A stretch of DNA of 64,000 bases from Allomuricauda sp. (GTDB lineage Bacteria > Bacteroidota > Bacteroidia > Flavobacteriales > Flavobacteriaceae). Position numbers and translations under genes: made by a program. Under the pieces are notes generated by a model, which worked only from the letters and a program-made list of their open reading frames with translations, had not been told where the DNA came from and ran no database searches. How positions within the stretch are numbered: position 1 is the stretch's first letter; every line of letters begins with the position of its first letter. Shown one piece after another: positions 54,611-63,755 of this stretch. The stretch is taken from assembly GCA_003712125.1 (NCBI GenBank), contig RHLF01000001.1, positions 372,001 to 436,000 on the forward strand. Reading direction: 5' to 3'.

Positions 54611-54637
54611 AAATAACTATTTTTGTTGCATCAACAA
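54608..54637. promoter_or_regulatory. MarR operator and minus-strand promoter between marR and hpd
   Basis: A perfect palindrome TTGTTG-CAT-CAACAA (54623-54637) lies 33 bp from the hpd ATG. On the minus strand a TTG inside the adjoining TTGTTGTTG run is followed after 19 nt by TATTTTTG (54615-54608), a full -33/-7 promoter for marR. The palindrome sits between and over these elements, as expected for an autoregulator. No clear -7 box for hpd is visible. Confidence 0.6.
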
Positions 54638-54670
54638 CAATTTTAATAAAAGACTTTAAAATATACGATT

Positions 54671-55804
54671 ATGGAAACCACGGCAATTCCTAAGATTCAT
54701 GATGCAGCGAAAGACTTTATGCCCATTAACGGGACCGATTATATCGAGCTTTATGTTGGCAATTCAAAGCAGGCTGCCCATTTTTACAAAACCGCCTTCG
54801 GATTTCAATCTTTTGCCTATGCCGGTTTGGAAACCGGTTTGAAAGACCGTGAAAGCTATGTGGTAATTCAAGACAAGATCCGATTGATTTTGACCTCGCC
54901 CCTGAAAAGCGGCACCGAAATTGGAAAACATATCGATACCCACGGTGATGGAGTCAAGGTAGTTGCCCTTTGGGTCGATGATGCCACTTACGCCTATGAA
55001 ACAGCAGTAGCAAAAGGGGCCAAATCCTATCTAGAGCCCAAAACTGAAGAAGATGAACACGGCAAGGTGGTTCGTGCCGGTATCTATACCTATGGCGAAA
55101 CCGTGCATATTTTTGTGGAACGTAAAGACTACAATGGCACCTTTCTTCCAGGGTTTGTAAAATGGGAGACACCGGATTACAATCCAGCCCCAACGGGGTT
55201 AAAGTATGTGGACCATATGGTGGGCAATGTTGGTTGGAACCGCATGAACGAATGGGTTCAGTTTTACGAAGATGTCATGGGCTTTGTCAACATTCTTTCC
55301 TTTGATGATAATGATATTTCGACAGAGTATACGGCTTTAATGAGCAAGGTAATGAGCAATGGCAATGGCCGTATCAAGTTTCCGATCAACGAACCCGCAG
55401 AAGGAAAGAAAAAATCCCAGGTTGAAGAATACCTTGATTTTTATGAAGGTGAAGGTGTTCAGCATATCGCTGTTGCCACTGATGATATTATCAAAACGGT
55501 GCGCGACCTAAGAAGTCGAGGTGTTGAGTTTCTCCGTGTGCCCGATACCTATTACGACGTAGTCACCGATCGCGTAGGCGAAATTGACGAGGATATTGCT
55601 CCTTTGAAAGAATTGGGCATCTTGGTTGATAGGGATGATGAAGGTTATTTATTGCAAATTTTTACCAGACCCGTTGAACCGAGGCCGACCATGTTCTTCG
55701 AAATCATTCAGAGAAAGGGAGCACAATCATTTGGAAAAGGTAACTTTAAGGCATTGTTCGAAGCCATCGAACGTGAACAAGAGCTAAGAGGTACCTTACA
55801 CTAA
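54671..55804 (+). CDS. hpd: 4-hydroxyphenylpyruvate dioxygenase
   Basis: 377 residues. The Fe(II) enzyme converts 4-hydroxyphenylpyruvate to homogentisate. Two VOC halves are seen. The N-terminal half starts GTDYIELYVGNSKQAAHFYK. The C-terminal catalytic half holds the iron ligands: His in LKYVDHMVGNVGWNRM, His in GEGVQHIAVATDDIIKTVR, and Glu in PTMFFEIIQRKGAQSFGKGN. The closing FGKGNFKALFEAIEREQ is characteristic of the family. First gene of the catabolic operon (hmgA follows after 11 bp) and presumably controlled by the divergent MarR protein. Confidence 0.97.
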   Translation: METTAIPKIHDAAKDFMPINGTDYIELYVGNSKQAAHFYKTAFGFQSFAYAGLETGLKDRESYVVIQDKIRLILTSPLKSGTEIGKHIDTHGDGVKVVALWVDDATYAYETAVAKGAKSYLEPKTEEDEHGKVVRAGIYTYGETVHIFVERKDYNGTFLPGFVKWETPDYNPAPTGLKYVDHMVGNVGWNRMNEWVQFYEDVMGFVNILSFDDNDISTEYTALMSKVMSNGNGRIKFPINEPAEGKKKSQVEEYLDFYEGEGVQHIAVATDDIIKTVRDLRSRGVEFLRVPDTYYDVVTDRVGEIDEDIAPLKELGILVDRDDEGYLLQIFTRPVEPRPTMFFEIIQRKGAQSFGKGNFKALFEAIEREQELRGTLH

Positions 55805-55815
55805 AACAACGCATC

Positions 55816-56973
55816 ATGCCGATTTATCATAAACTCGGAAAAATTCCACAAAAGAGGCACACCCAATTCGAAAAAGCCGATGGTGGCCTATACTACGAAC
55901 AGCTGTTCGGCACCATAGGTTTTGATGGCATGTCGTCATTGCTCTACCACATCCACCGTCCAACCCAGGTTAAGGAGGTGGGCGAGCCCTTGGACGTTTC
56001 TCCAAAAATCGCGGTCGCCAAAAATATCACCTCCCGAAAATTAATTGGATTCGATATCGAACCGAAAGATGATTTTCTTGAGGCGAGAGAGCCGCTTTTG
56101 GTAAATAATGACATCTATATTGGATTGGCCGCTCCCAAAAAATCACTGACCTCCTATTTTTACAAGAATGCCGATGCCGATGAGATGTTGTTCATTCATA
56201 AAGGTTCTGGAACCTTAAAAACCTTTTTGGGTGATATCCCTTTTGAATATGGCGATTACCTGATTATACCGAGGGGAATGATTTATCAAATAGAATTTGA
56301 TACAGAGGATAACCGAATTCTCTATGCAGAGTCGTTCCATCCCATATACACACCTAAACGCTATCGCAACTGGTTTGGCCAATTGTTGGAGCATTCGCCC
56401 TACTGTGAGCGTGATTATAAATTGCCACAAAATTTGCAAGCCCATGATGAAACGGGTGAGTTTTTGATGAAAATCAAAAAACAGGGCATGTTGCATAGCT
56501 TGGTGTATGCAACGCATCCTTTTGATGTTGTGGGTTGGGATGGTTATAATTACCCGTACGGGTTTTCCATCCATAATTTTGAGCCCATTACCGGCCGGGT
56601 ACACCAACCGCCACCGGTACATCAAACTTTTGAAACCAGTGCTTTTGTGATTTGCTCATTCTGCCCAAGGTTATATGACTACCATCCCAAAGCGATTCCT
56701 GCTCCCTACAACCATAGCAATATCGACTCTGATGAAATGTTGTATTACGTTGATGGCGACTTTATGAGCCGAACAGGAATCGGACCTGGGTATATTTCAT
56801 TGCATCCTGCGGGAATACCGCATGGTCCGCATCCCGGAACATACGAGGCAAGTATTGGCAAAAAAAGCACGGAAGAGTTAGCAGTAATGATCGATACCTT
56901 CAAAACGCTAATGATTACTGAAAATGCACTAAAAATAGACGACGGCAAGTATTACAAATCTTGGGTCGAATAA
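55816..56973 (+). CDS. hmgA: Homogentisate 1,2-dioxygenase
   Basis: 385 residues, somewhat shorter than the 430-445 of fungal, animal and proteobacterial enzymes but with the family's cupin core. It opens the homogentisate ring to maleylacetoacetate with Fe(II) and O2. Visible motifs: DEMLFIHKGSGTLKTFLGDI, the His/Glu-rich GRVHQPPPVHQTFETSAF, NHSNIDSDEMLYYVDGDFMS and PAGIPHGPHPGTYEASIG, which supply the iron ligands and active-site His. The start ATG gives MPIYHKLGKIPQKRHTQFEK as in homologues. It follows hpd by 11 bp; fahA follows after 84 bp that hold no obvious terminator. Confidence 0.95.
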   Translation: MPIYHKLGKIPQKRHTQFEKADGGLYYEQLFGTIGFDGMSSLLYHIHRPTQVKEVGEPLDVSPKIAVAKNITSRKLIGFDIEPKDDFLEAREPLLVNNDIYIGLAAPKKSLTSYFYKNADADEMLFIHKGSGTLKTFLGDIPFEYGDYLIIPRGMIYQIEFDTEDNRILYAESFHPIYTPKRYRNWFGQLLEHSPYCERDYKLPQNLQAHDETGEFLMKIKKQGMLHSLVYATHPFDVVGWDGYNYPYGFSIHNFEPITGRVHQPPPVHQTFETSAFVICSFCPRLYDYHPKAIPAPYNHSNIDSDEMLYYVDGDFMSRTGIGPGYISLHPAGIPHGPHPGTYEASIGKKSTEELAVMIDTFKTLMITENALKIDDGKYYKSWVE

Positions 56974-57057
56974 CCTTTGTTAAGATCTAAACGTTCCGAC
57001 TGGGCTTTCCATAGGGACCTGAAAATTTGCAATACGCAATTCTTATAGCTTCTAAAT

Positions 57058-58278
57058 ATGATTATAGACATACCTGAAAACTCTGATTTTTCAATTCATA
57101 ATATTCCTTTTGGCATCTTTTCAACAGCAGACAGAAGCCCTAGGGCCGGGGTTGCCGTAGGTGACCAAATATTGGACTTGACGGCAGTTGCCGAGCTTGA
57201 TGTTTTTGATTTCAATACAGCGGTTTTTGAAAAAGAGGTCTTGAATGATTTTATCTCCCTCGGGAAGGATATCACCAAACAGGTGAGAAAGAACATCCAA
57301 TATTGGTTACAAGATGACAACTCCATCTTGGCCGATAAACCTGAATTGTTTGTAAAACAATCCGATGCCCAGATGCATATGCCAGTTTATGTGGGCGACT
57401 ATACCGATTTTTACTCAAGTATTGAACATGCGACCAATGTGGGCAAGATGTTTCGTGATCCTGAAAATGCACTGCTTCCCAACTGGAAACACATTCCGGT
57501 TGGCTATCACGGTCGGGCCAGTTCGATCGTCGTTTCGGGCCAACCCATTCACCGGCCCAAAGGTCAAACGATTCCCAATGATTCAAAGCAGCCTATTTTT
57601 GGTCCATCGCAACGCGTTGACTTTGAATTGGAAATGGGCTTTATCACCGGAAAGAATACCCACTTGGGCGACACCGTTTCAACGGCCGACGCAGAGGATT
57701 ATATCTTTGGTTTGGTGTTGTTCAATGACTGGTCTGCGCGGGATATTCAAAAATGGGAATACGTACCCTTAGGCCCTTTTTTGGCAAAGAATTTTGCATC
57801 CCACATTTCCCCTTGGATTGTGACCTTGGAAGCGCTTGAACCGTTCAAGGTGCCCGGCCCAAAACAAGAGCCTGAGGTGCTCCCCTATTTGAAGTACAAT
57901 GGTGACAAGAATTACGATATCAATCTTGAGGTAAGCATTGCTCCGGAAGGAAGTGAAGCACAAACGGTTTGTCACTCCAATTTCAAATACATGTATTGGA
58001 ATATGGCCCAGCAATTGGCCCACCATACCGTAAATGGCTGTAATATCAATATTGGTGATTTGTATGGTTCCGGTACCATTTCAGGTAAGGATGAGGATTC
58101 TTATGGTTCTATGTTGGAATTGGCATGGATGGGCACCAAACCGTTGAAAATGAAAGATGGCAGTGAGCGAAAATTCATTCTCGACGGAGATACCGTGACC
58201 ATGAGAGGTTATGCAGAAAAAGATGGGAAGCGTGTTGGTTTTGGTGAGGTAACAGCTAAGGTATTGCCTGCAAAATGA
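57058..58278 (+). CDS. fahA: Fumarylacetoacetase
   Basis: 406 residues, catalysing the last step of tyrosine breakdown: fumarylacetoacetate to fumarate and acetoacetate. It matches the mammalian enzyme type closely: VGDYTDFYSSIEHATNVGKM (Asp and the catalytic His), DFELEMGFITGKNTHLGD (metal-binding Glu), and FNDWSARDIQKWEYVPLGPF (metal Asp and the Gln/Lys/Tyr of the oxyanion site). The N-terminal SH3-like domain is present, and CNINIGDLYGSGTISGKDED contains the closing motif. The stop overlaps the start of the next gene by 4 bp (ATGA). No maleylacetoacetate isomerase gene is adjacent. Confidence 0.97.
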   Translation: MIIDIPENSDFSIHNIPFGIFSTADRSPRAGVAVGDQILDLTAVAELDVFDFNTAVFEKEVLNDFISLGKDITKQVRKNIQYWLQDDNSILADKPELFVKQSDAQMHMPVYVGDYTDFYSSIEHATNVGKMFRDPENALLPNWKHIPVGYHGRASSIVVSGQPIHRPKGQTIPNDSKQPIFGPSQRVDFELEMGFITGKNTHLGDTVSTADAEDYIFGLVLFNDWSARDIQKWEYVPLGPFLAKNFASHISPWIVTLEALEPFKVPGPKQEPEVLPYLKYNGDKNYDINLEVSIAPEGSEAQTVCHSNFKYMYWNMAQQLAHHTVNGCNINIGDLYGSGTISGKDEDSYGSMLELAWMGTKPLKMKDGSERKFILDGDTVTMRGYAEKDGKRVGFGEVTAKVLPAK

Positions 58279-59138
58279 TAAAAACCATAGATCCAAATAA
58301 AATATCGCAACCCGAACTGCATGGCTATATGTTGGCCGCTGTGGCCCCAAGACCAATTTGCTTTGCAAGTACGATTGATGCGGCCGGTAATGTAAACCTA
58401 AGTCCGTTCAGTTTTTTCAATGTCTTTAGTTCCAATCCACCGATCATGATTTTCTCACCTGCACGCAGCGGTCGAGACAATTCTCTGAAACATTCCCATC
58501 AAAATGTGAAGGAGGTACCTGAGGTGGTCATTAATGTGGTCAACTACGATATGGTCGAACAAATGTCATTGGCGAGCACGGCCTATGACAAAGGAATCAA
58601 TGAATTTGAAAAAGCAGGTTTCACGCAAGTACCCAGTGAAAAAGTGGGTCCGCCAAGAGTTGCTGAAGCCCCGGTTGCCTTCGAATGCAGTGTTCAAGAA
58701 GTAATTGAATTGGCAGAATTGCCTGGTGCTGGCAACTTGATTTTGGCTAAAGTTGAATTGATCCATATTAATGAATCTTACCTCACAGATGGAAATTTGG
58801 ATACACAAAAACTAGATCTTGTGGGGCGCATGGGCGGCAGCTGGTATGTACACGCAAATGGGAATGCCCTTTTTGAAATACCGAAGCCCATTCGAACCAA
58901 AGGTATTGGGGTGGACGCCCTACCCAAAGGAATACGAGACAGCGCTATTTTGACAGGGAATAACCTGGGCAGATTGGGCAATATGGAAAAGCTCCCTTCC
59001 TCAGAAATAGTCGAATCCGTAGGACATCATTTTCATGGCCATTCGCAATCCGAGTTGCATAAAAAAGCCAAAGACATGCTGGAAGCCGGAGATACCGAAA
59101 AAGCACTGGCCCTTTTGATCTATGCCGAAAACCGTTAG
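58275..59138 (+). CDS. Flavin reductase-like FMN-binding split-barrel protein
   Basis: 287 residues. The flavin reductase-like domain (about 1-205) is clear from APRPICFASTIDAAGNVNLS, PFSFFNVFSSNPPIMIFSPA, DNSLKHSHQNVKEVPEVVIN and the FMN-site VNYDMVEQMSLASTAYDKGI. The remaining about 80 residues are helical and not recognised. Proteins of this group occur in aromatic catabolic clusters, but the role in homogentisate degradation is not established; it may supply reduced flavin or act on a side product. The start overlaps fahA by 4 bp and the stop is 2 bp before the aminotransferase, so it is fully embedded in the operon. Confidence 0.88.
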   Translation: MIKTIDPNKISQPELHGYMLAAVAPRPICFASTIDAAGNVNLSPFSFFNVFSSNPPIMIFSPARSGRDNSLKHSHQNVKEVPEVVINVVNYDMVEQMSLASTAYDKGINEFEKAGFTQVPSEKVGPPRVAEAPVAFECSVQEVIELAELPGAGNLILAKVELIHINESYLTDGNLDTQKLDLVGRMGGSWYVHANGNALFEIPKPIRTKGIGVDALPKGIRDSAILTGNNLGRLGNMEKLPSSEIVESVGHHFHGHSQSELHKKAKDMLEAGDTEKALALLIYAENR

Positions 59139-59140
59139 CC

Positions 59141-60238
59141 ATGAAAGACATCACGTCTATTTTTAAGCCCTATCTAAATCCAAAAGAAGTATACAAAGGC
59201 GGTAAGAACATGCCGCAATCAACCGGAAAAATTTACAAGCTTTCCTCCAATGAAAACCCCATTGGAGCTTCGCCAAAAGCCGTTGAGGCCTTGCTTAAAG
59301 CGTCAACCAATATCGCGGTATACCCCGATCAAACTGATATTCGGCTTCGAGAAGCCTTGGCACTAGATTTTGACGGTCAATTGACCCCAGCACAATTTAT
59401 TACAGGAAATAGTGGGTCTGAGGTTATTGATATGATTTTACGTGCCTTTGTTTCCGAAGGGGACGAAGTGATTTTTTCCAATCCCTGCTTTTTGCCCTAT
59501 GCCGTTTTTTCGCGTTGGTACGGTGCCAAGCAAATTGACGTACCGTTAAAGGAACCCAACTATGACCTAGATGTGGCAGGTATCCTTAGGGCAATAACCG
59601 AAAAGACCAGGGTCATTTTCTTGACGAGCCCGAATAACCCAACAGGCTCCTATATTCCCAAGAACCAGTTGGAAGATTTTCTTGAACGCGTCCCAAAACA
59701 TATTTTGATTGTTTATGACGAGGTATATCGCCATTTTGCAGATGCCGAGGACTATGTTACTGCGCTTCCCTATGTTTTGAAAGGACATAACATCTTAGGC
59801 CTGAACAGTTTTTCTAAGACGTATGGGCTAGCTGGTTTGCGCATTGGTTATGGGTATACAACCCAAACCATTGCGAATTACCTTCGCTTAATCCACAAGC
59901 CCTTTTTAATGCCGTTGACGTCTCTTGAAGCCGCAATTGGAGCCTTGGAGGACGATGCGTTCATTGAAAAAACGGTAAAGACCGTTCACAGGGGGCGTAC
60001 TTTCTTAAACGATTCATTTACAAGCCTAGGAATCAAATTTTGGCCCACGCTAGGCAACTTTTTTATCATTGACCCCCCTTTGGCTGAAATGGAATTCGCT
60101 GACAGGTTAATGTCACTTGGCGTCATGGTTAGACCCGTATCACAGTTTGGTGCCCCGGGCAAGGTGCGTATTACCATTGGGGATCAAGAGGCTAATGAAG
60201 CTTTGGTAAGCGCGCTTGAAAAAATAAAAACCCGTTGA
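59141..60238 (+). CDS. PLP aminotransferase of the HisC/aromatic class (likely tyrosine/phenylalanine aminotransferase)
   Basis: 365 residues, fold type I aminotransferase subgroup I-beta like histidinol-phosphate aminotransferase. Visible are LSSNENPIGASPKAVEAL, the PLP-lysine motif LNSFSKTYGLAGLRIGYGY (Lys in SFSKT), TSPNNPTGSYIPKNQLEDF and VYDEVYRHFADAEDYV. C-terminal VRPVSQFGAPGKVRITIGDQ binds the substrate carboxylate. Position in the hpd-hmgA-fahA operon indicates conversion of tyrosine to 4-hydroxyphenylpyruvate, rather than histidine synthesis; this is inference from context. It ends in a stem-loop terminator. Confidence 0.9.
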   Translation: MKDITSIFKPYLNPKEVYKGGKNMPQSTGKIYKLSSNENPIGASPKAVEALLKASTNIAVYPDQTDIRLREALALDFDGQLTPAQFITGNSGSEVIDMILRAFVSEGDEVIFSNPCFLPYAVFSRWYGAKQIDVPLKEPNYDLDVAGILRAITEKTRVIFLTSPNNPTGSYIPKNQLEDFLERVPKHILIVYDEVYRHFADAEDYVTALPYVLKGHNILGLNSFSKTYGLAGLRIGYGYTTQTIANYLRLIHKPFLMPLTSLEAAIGALEDDAFIEKTVKTVHRGRTFLNDSFTSLGIKFWPTLGNFFIIDPPLAEMEFADRLMSLGVMVRPVSQFGAPGKVRITIGDQEANEALVSALEKIKTR

Positions 60239-60253
60239 CAAGCAACGGGTTTT
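60227..60253 (+). terminator. Terminator of the tyrosine catabolic operon
   Basis: An 11-bp perfect stem AAAACCCGTTG / CAACGGGTTTT with a 5-nt loop. The aminotransferase stop codon lies inside the hairpin. It also faces the convergent lipocalin-like gene. Confidence 0.75.
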
Positions 60254-60272
60254 AAATGCTGTTTTATGAGGT

Positions 60273-60770
60273 TTACTGCTTGGTAAAGACAACTTCTGCC
60301 CCTGTATAGTTATTGGCATCAATGTCTTCTCCAGCAATAATCAGGGTATTGCCATCCAATTGAATCGTTATGGTTTCTTCTTCTTGATTATCATTGATAA
60401 ATGTAAGTTGATTCCCATTTAGTGACCATAAGGTTGATTCAATATCACTTTGTGTTGGGCAAGGCACATCCAAACCGTTCGGACCCGCATTGACCTCTAG
60501 GTAGTTTACTTTATTGTCGGCCGAGGCTGTACCATCCGCATTGAAGGTAAAGTTCACCAAAAAACAGTTTTCCATGACCAAGGCGTCGACAATCTCATCG
60601 GCCAAATTCAAGGAAGTGTTGTTCGGATCATCATCAAACCGGACATCGGTCATAGCCCATGTTCCCACCAATGATGACGCATCATTCGCTTCATTGTTAT
60701 CATCTCCATCTGTTGAACATGCTGCCAAGAGCAGAACCAGCGAGAAAACCGATAAAAAATACTTTTTCAT
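60273..60770 (-). CDS. Lipocalin-like lipoprotein
   Basis: 165 residues: lipoprotein signal (MKKYFLSVFSLVLLLAAC), then an acidic Ser/Asp/Asn-rich spacer and a small barrel of the lipocalin-like type common in Bacteroidota (LVGTWAMTDVRFDDDPNNTS at the start, SLNGNQLTFINDNQEEETIT and IQLDGNTLIIAGEDI in the last strands). Two Cys (in MENCFLVNF and DVPCPTQSD) may form a disulfide. The ligand is unknown. It is 69 bp downstream of the DUF5916 gene on the same strand with no terminator between. Confidence 0.8.
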   Translation of the reverse strand: MKKYFLSVFSLVLLLAACSTDGDDNNEANDASSLVGTWAMTDVRFDDDPNNTSLNLADEIVDALVMENCFLVNFTFNADGTASADNKVNYLEVNAGPNGLDVPCPTQSDIESTLWSLNGNQLTFINDNQEEETITIQLDGNTLIIAGEDIDANNYTGAEVVFTKQ

Positions 60771-60839
60771 AGTAATTGATTATGAGGTGTTTACTACCCC
60801 ATAACGCTAAAATCTTAAAAATAGTGCCATGATTCAGGC

Positions 60840-63509
60840 CTATAATACAAACCTGTAGGTGGCTTTAAGCAAAAAGATGTTTTGCGGGGTTTGACCAAAG
60901 ATATTGTCGTTTAAACTTGAGAAAAGTCCTTGGGTTGGATCTCCGGATACGGATACATCTTGGGACCATACCAAGAAAATCTCGGATCCCGGAATGTATT
61001 CCCAGCGCAACACAAGATTTGACCGGAATTGAACAAATGAGAAATCGGGGTTTCCAAATGAAAAATCAATGTTCCCATCAATGTCTTCATCTACACTGTA
61101 GGTCCCATCTGCAAATGAAATTTGGTTTGAATCGTACTGCAAGAAGCGGTCTTCGAATACTTTGGCTGTGGCATTGTTCACATGTTTGAATTCGGAGTAG
61201 CGCCCACGCGAGATAAAGGGTTGACCCCAATATTGAATGGTGAGGTTCGGATTGATGTTGTAATTGACCCGAAGCGACATACTCAAGGTACGCTGCTCGA
61301 TTTTCCCATTCAAATAGCGGACCCCCCCGTTGGTATCAATATTGGATACAAACTGTAGTTTATCATTGTTTATGTTATATGAGGGAAAGGCCGAAATCCG
61401 TAAGGCGTCAAAGGGCTGATAGGTAACCCCTGTTCGCACAAAATACGATTGGAACGAATTGTCTAAGGCCCTTCTGCCATTATGAAAGGCATTAAAACGA
61501 ACCTTTTTTCTGTTGTCTGTATTGATACCGTTCCAAAAACTGACCCAAGGTGAATTTCTGAGTCTTGGACCACCCCTTAGGGCAAAATTCGAATATTGAA
61601 TGGGAGCGTAATTGAATCCGACATTGGTGAACCAGTTGTTCGCCCAGTTCTGCCAGCTGTTGGTATTGAATTGCAGGTAATTGTGGTTTCCGCCAAAATC
61701 CCAGGCAGACCAGTGGTTATAATTGATCCCCACCCTTCTAAAGGTGCTATCTGGTTTTAGGGTCCTGTATCCTACCCAGGTATAATGTCTGATGTCATCG
61801 GACTGTCGTTGAAACCCGATATCGTTCAGTTCCAGTTCGGGCGAACGCCAAGTACCCCCACTTTCAAACATAAAGTGACCGTTTCCTTGCTTTCCTATTT
61901 GGACATTGCCACCGGTACCCGTCAAAGAGGTCCTATTTTCATCGACTTCAACATGATCGGCATCGACCCGCTGAAAAAGGTGGGTGATGGTTTGCTGGGT
62001 GTTTTGGATCGCTTCTTCACTGCCCCTGACATGACTCCAATTGATATTGCCCCCAACATACCAATCCCTATCGTTCCATTGGTGTTTGAAATCAAAGCCC
62101 CCCGTATAGGCCTGGCGGTGTAAAAAGCTTACATTTTCTGATAGGGCATCACGGTTTACAGCGGTAAAAATTCCACCGATGTAAGAGTTTCGTTCGTTGA
62201 AGTCTTTCTGCAAACGCGTTACAAAATAATTGGTCAATGGCTCTACGATTTCCTCACGTCGCTCCCCATTATTATCGATTGTTGCAAACCTCCTGGCGGT
62301 AACACTTTCCAAGACCCCAATGGCCCATCCATTTTGTGTTTTACCACTAAAACGAGCAGCACCCAATATGGGGGTGTTTTCAGGTTGGTCAACAAACTCA
62401 CCACTATTGGTATTTGGAAACCCTTGTGGATTACGGCCAATGCGCCTGCTGTAAAATACATTATCAGCGCCAAACGTATTACCCGCTTGTGATTGGGAAA
62501 GATTAAAGTCAAAAATATTATTGTTTTCCACGAAAAAAGGGCGCTGTTCCCTAAAAAAGATCTGAAAACCATCTAAGGCAATCGCCGAAGGGTCTGCCTC
62601 TACCTGTCCGAAATCAGGATTAACGGTCAAATCAAGGGTGAGATCATTTGTCACCCCTATTTTGGCGTCCAATCCAAAATTCAAATCCGTTTCATCACCG
62701 GTTCGAAATGGATTACCAGCTTCAGCTTCATAAGTTTCGCCCTTGGCCACTGTATAGGGTTGTATTTCCAATTGCTTTTGGGGTTCAATATTTCGTAACC
62801 CATGCAACTCACCAAACTCACTTACCCACCCAGGCTGGTCGATGGGCTTTCGCTGCCAAAGCGAACGCTCTTCTTCCCTAAAAAACCGTCTTGTTGACTG
62901 AAGGCCCCAAATCTGCTCCTCTTGTTGACTAAATTTAATCTGACTAAAGGGTATTTTCAATTCAGCGGTCCATCCCTCTTCATCCACATGGGTTCGCGTA
63001 TACCAAATTGGATTCCAGCTGTCATCCCAATTATTTCCATTCTCAGAGATCAGTTCATCACCCTTTACCCCTGCGGCAGTGACCGTAAAGCTAAAGGCGG
63101 TTCTTTTATCATGGTAACTGTCAATATTAAATTCTACCCAATCCCCGTCGAAACCGTCACGTCGTGACATTCGCTTCACAATTTTATCGGGTTCATTATC
63201 CATACAGCGCACACCTATATATAGGTATTTGTTATCGTAAACAATTTTGAATTTGGTCTGTTGGCTAGGAGGTGTATTTTCATCGGGTTGGTTTTCAATA
63301 TAGTCACCGGCCCATTCGACAGTGTTCCAAACGGGATCATTCAATAAACCATCAATGGTCGGGGGGGCGTTTTCGTCTACTGAAGCTGTTACATATATTT
63401 TCTTCGGAACCACTTCCGGTGCTGGATCATTGGAGCCTTCAGTTTCTTGGGCATGTACAGGAAAAAATAAAAAAAAGGAGCATACGGTTAGGATGGTGAT
63501 TGTTCTCAT
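60840..63509 (-). CDS. DUF5916 exported protein with N-terminal carbohydrate-binding-like domain
   Basis: 889 residues. Signal peptide (about 1-20, MRTITILTVCSFFLFFPVHA). Then a family-9-like carbohydrate-binding fold (about 40-215) with PPTIDGLLNDPVWNTVEWAG, FKIVYDNKYLYIGVRCMDNE and GDWVEFNIDSYHDKRTAFSF. The C-terminal about 600 residues are a DUF5916 beta-barrel-like outer-membrane region, ending in a terminal Phe-x-Leu pattern (TYRFVL) typical of outer-membrane proteins. No enzymatic motif is evident. A role in glycan or peptide handling at the surface is a guess from the domain pair. It is on the minus strand, divergent from rplM. Confidence 0.87.
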   Translation of the reverse strand: MRTITILTVCSFFLFFPVHAQETEGSNDPAPEVVPKKIYVTASVDENAPPTIDGLLNDPVWNTVEWAGDYIENQPDENTPPSQQTKFKIVYDNKYLYIGVRCMDNEPDKIVKRMSRRDGFDGDWVEFNIDSYHDKRTAFSFTVTAAGVKGDELISENGNNWDDSWNPIWYTRTHVDEEGWTAELKIPFSQIKFSQQEEQIWGLQSTRRFFREEERSLWQRKPIDQPGWVSEFGELHGLRNIEPQKQLEIQPYTVAKGETYEAEAGNPFRTGDETDLNFGLDAKIGVTNDLTLDLTVNPDFGQVEADPSAIALDGFQIFFREQRPFFVENNNIFDFNLSQSQAGNTFGADNVFYSRRIGRNPQGFPNTNSGEFVDQPENTPILGAARFSGKTQNGWAIGVLESVTARRFATIDNNGERREEIVEPLTNYFVTRLQKDFNERNSYIGGIFTAVNRDALSENVSFLHRQAYTGGFDFKHQWNDRDWYVGGNINWSHVRGSEEAIQNTQQTITHLFQRVDADHVEVDENRTSLTGTGGNVQIGKQGNGHFMFESGGTWRSPELELNDIGFQRQSDDIRHYTWVGYRTLKPDSTFRRVGINYNHWSAWDFGGNHNYLQFNTNSWQNWANNWFTNVGFNYAPIQYSNFALRGGPRLRNSPWVSFWNGINTDNRKKVRFNAFHNGRRALDNSFQSYFVRTGVTYQPFDALRISAFPSYNINNDKLQFVSNIDTNGGVRYLNGKIEQRTLSMSLRVNYNINPNLTIQYWGQPFISRGRYSEFKHVNNATAKVFEDRFLQYDSNQISFADGTYSVDEDIDGNIDFSFGNPDFSFVQFRSNLVLRWEYIPGSEIFLVWSQDVSVSGDPTQGLFSSLNDNIFGQTPQNIFLLKATYRFVL

Positions 63510-63678
63510 GGATAGAATTAGCTTTTTGATTGATGTAGTAAAGACCTGTCATTTTTCAAATGGTTACACCTTTTCACCCAAATGCCCTTTTTTTAACACT
63601 ATTTTTGGAAACTTTTAAGGTTGGATGGAGGTCTAAAGCCGTCCTAGGAAAAAATCAAAAAAAATGGCCTGCCAACGA

Positions 63679-63709
63679 TTTGTAATTCAATCTAATAATT
63701 GTACATTTG
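63679..63709 (+). promoter_or_regulatory. Promoter of the rplM operon (-33/-7)
   Basis: TTTG at 63679-63682, 19 nt, then TACATTTG at 63702-63709: both Bacteroidota elements with canonical spacing, 46 bp upstream of the rplM GTG. Confidence 0.78.
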
Positions 63710-63712
63710 CAG

Positions 63713-63740
63713 CCCGTTTGACGGGAATGGATTGTAAATC
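63713..63740 (+). promoter_or_regulatory. Structured leader of rplM (two small hairpins)
   Basis: CCCGT-TTG-ACGGG (63713-63725) is a perfect 5-bp stem with a 3-nt loop; GATT-GTA-AATC (63730-63740) is a second short stem. Both lie between the promoter and the GTG start. A ribosomal-protein autoregulatory leader is plausible but not demonstrated. Confidence 0.45.
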
Positions 63741-63755
63741 TGTAATAATCGAAAA

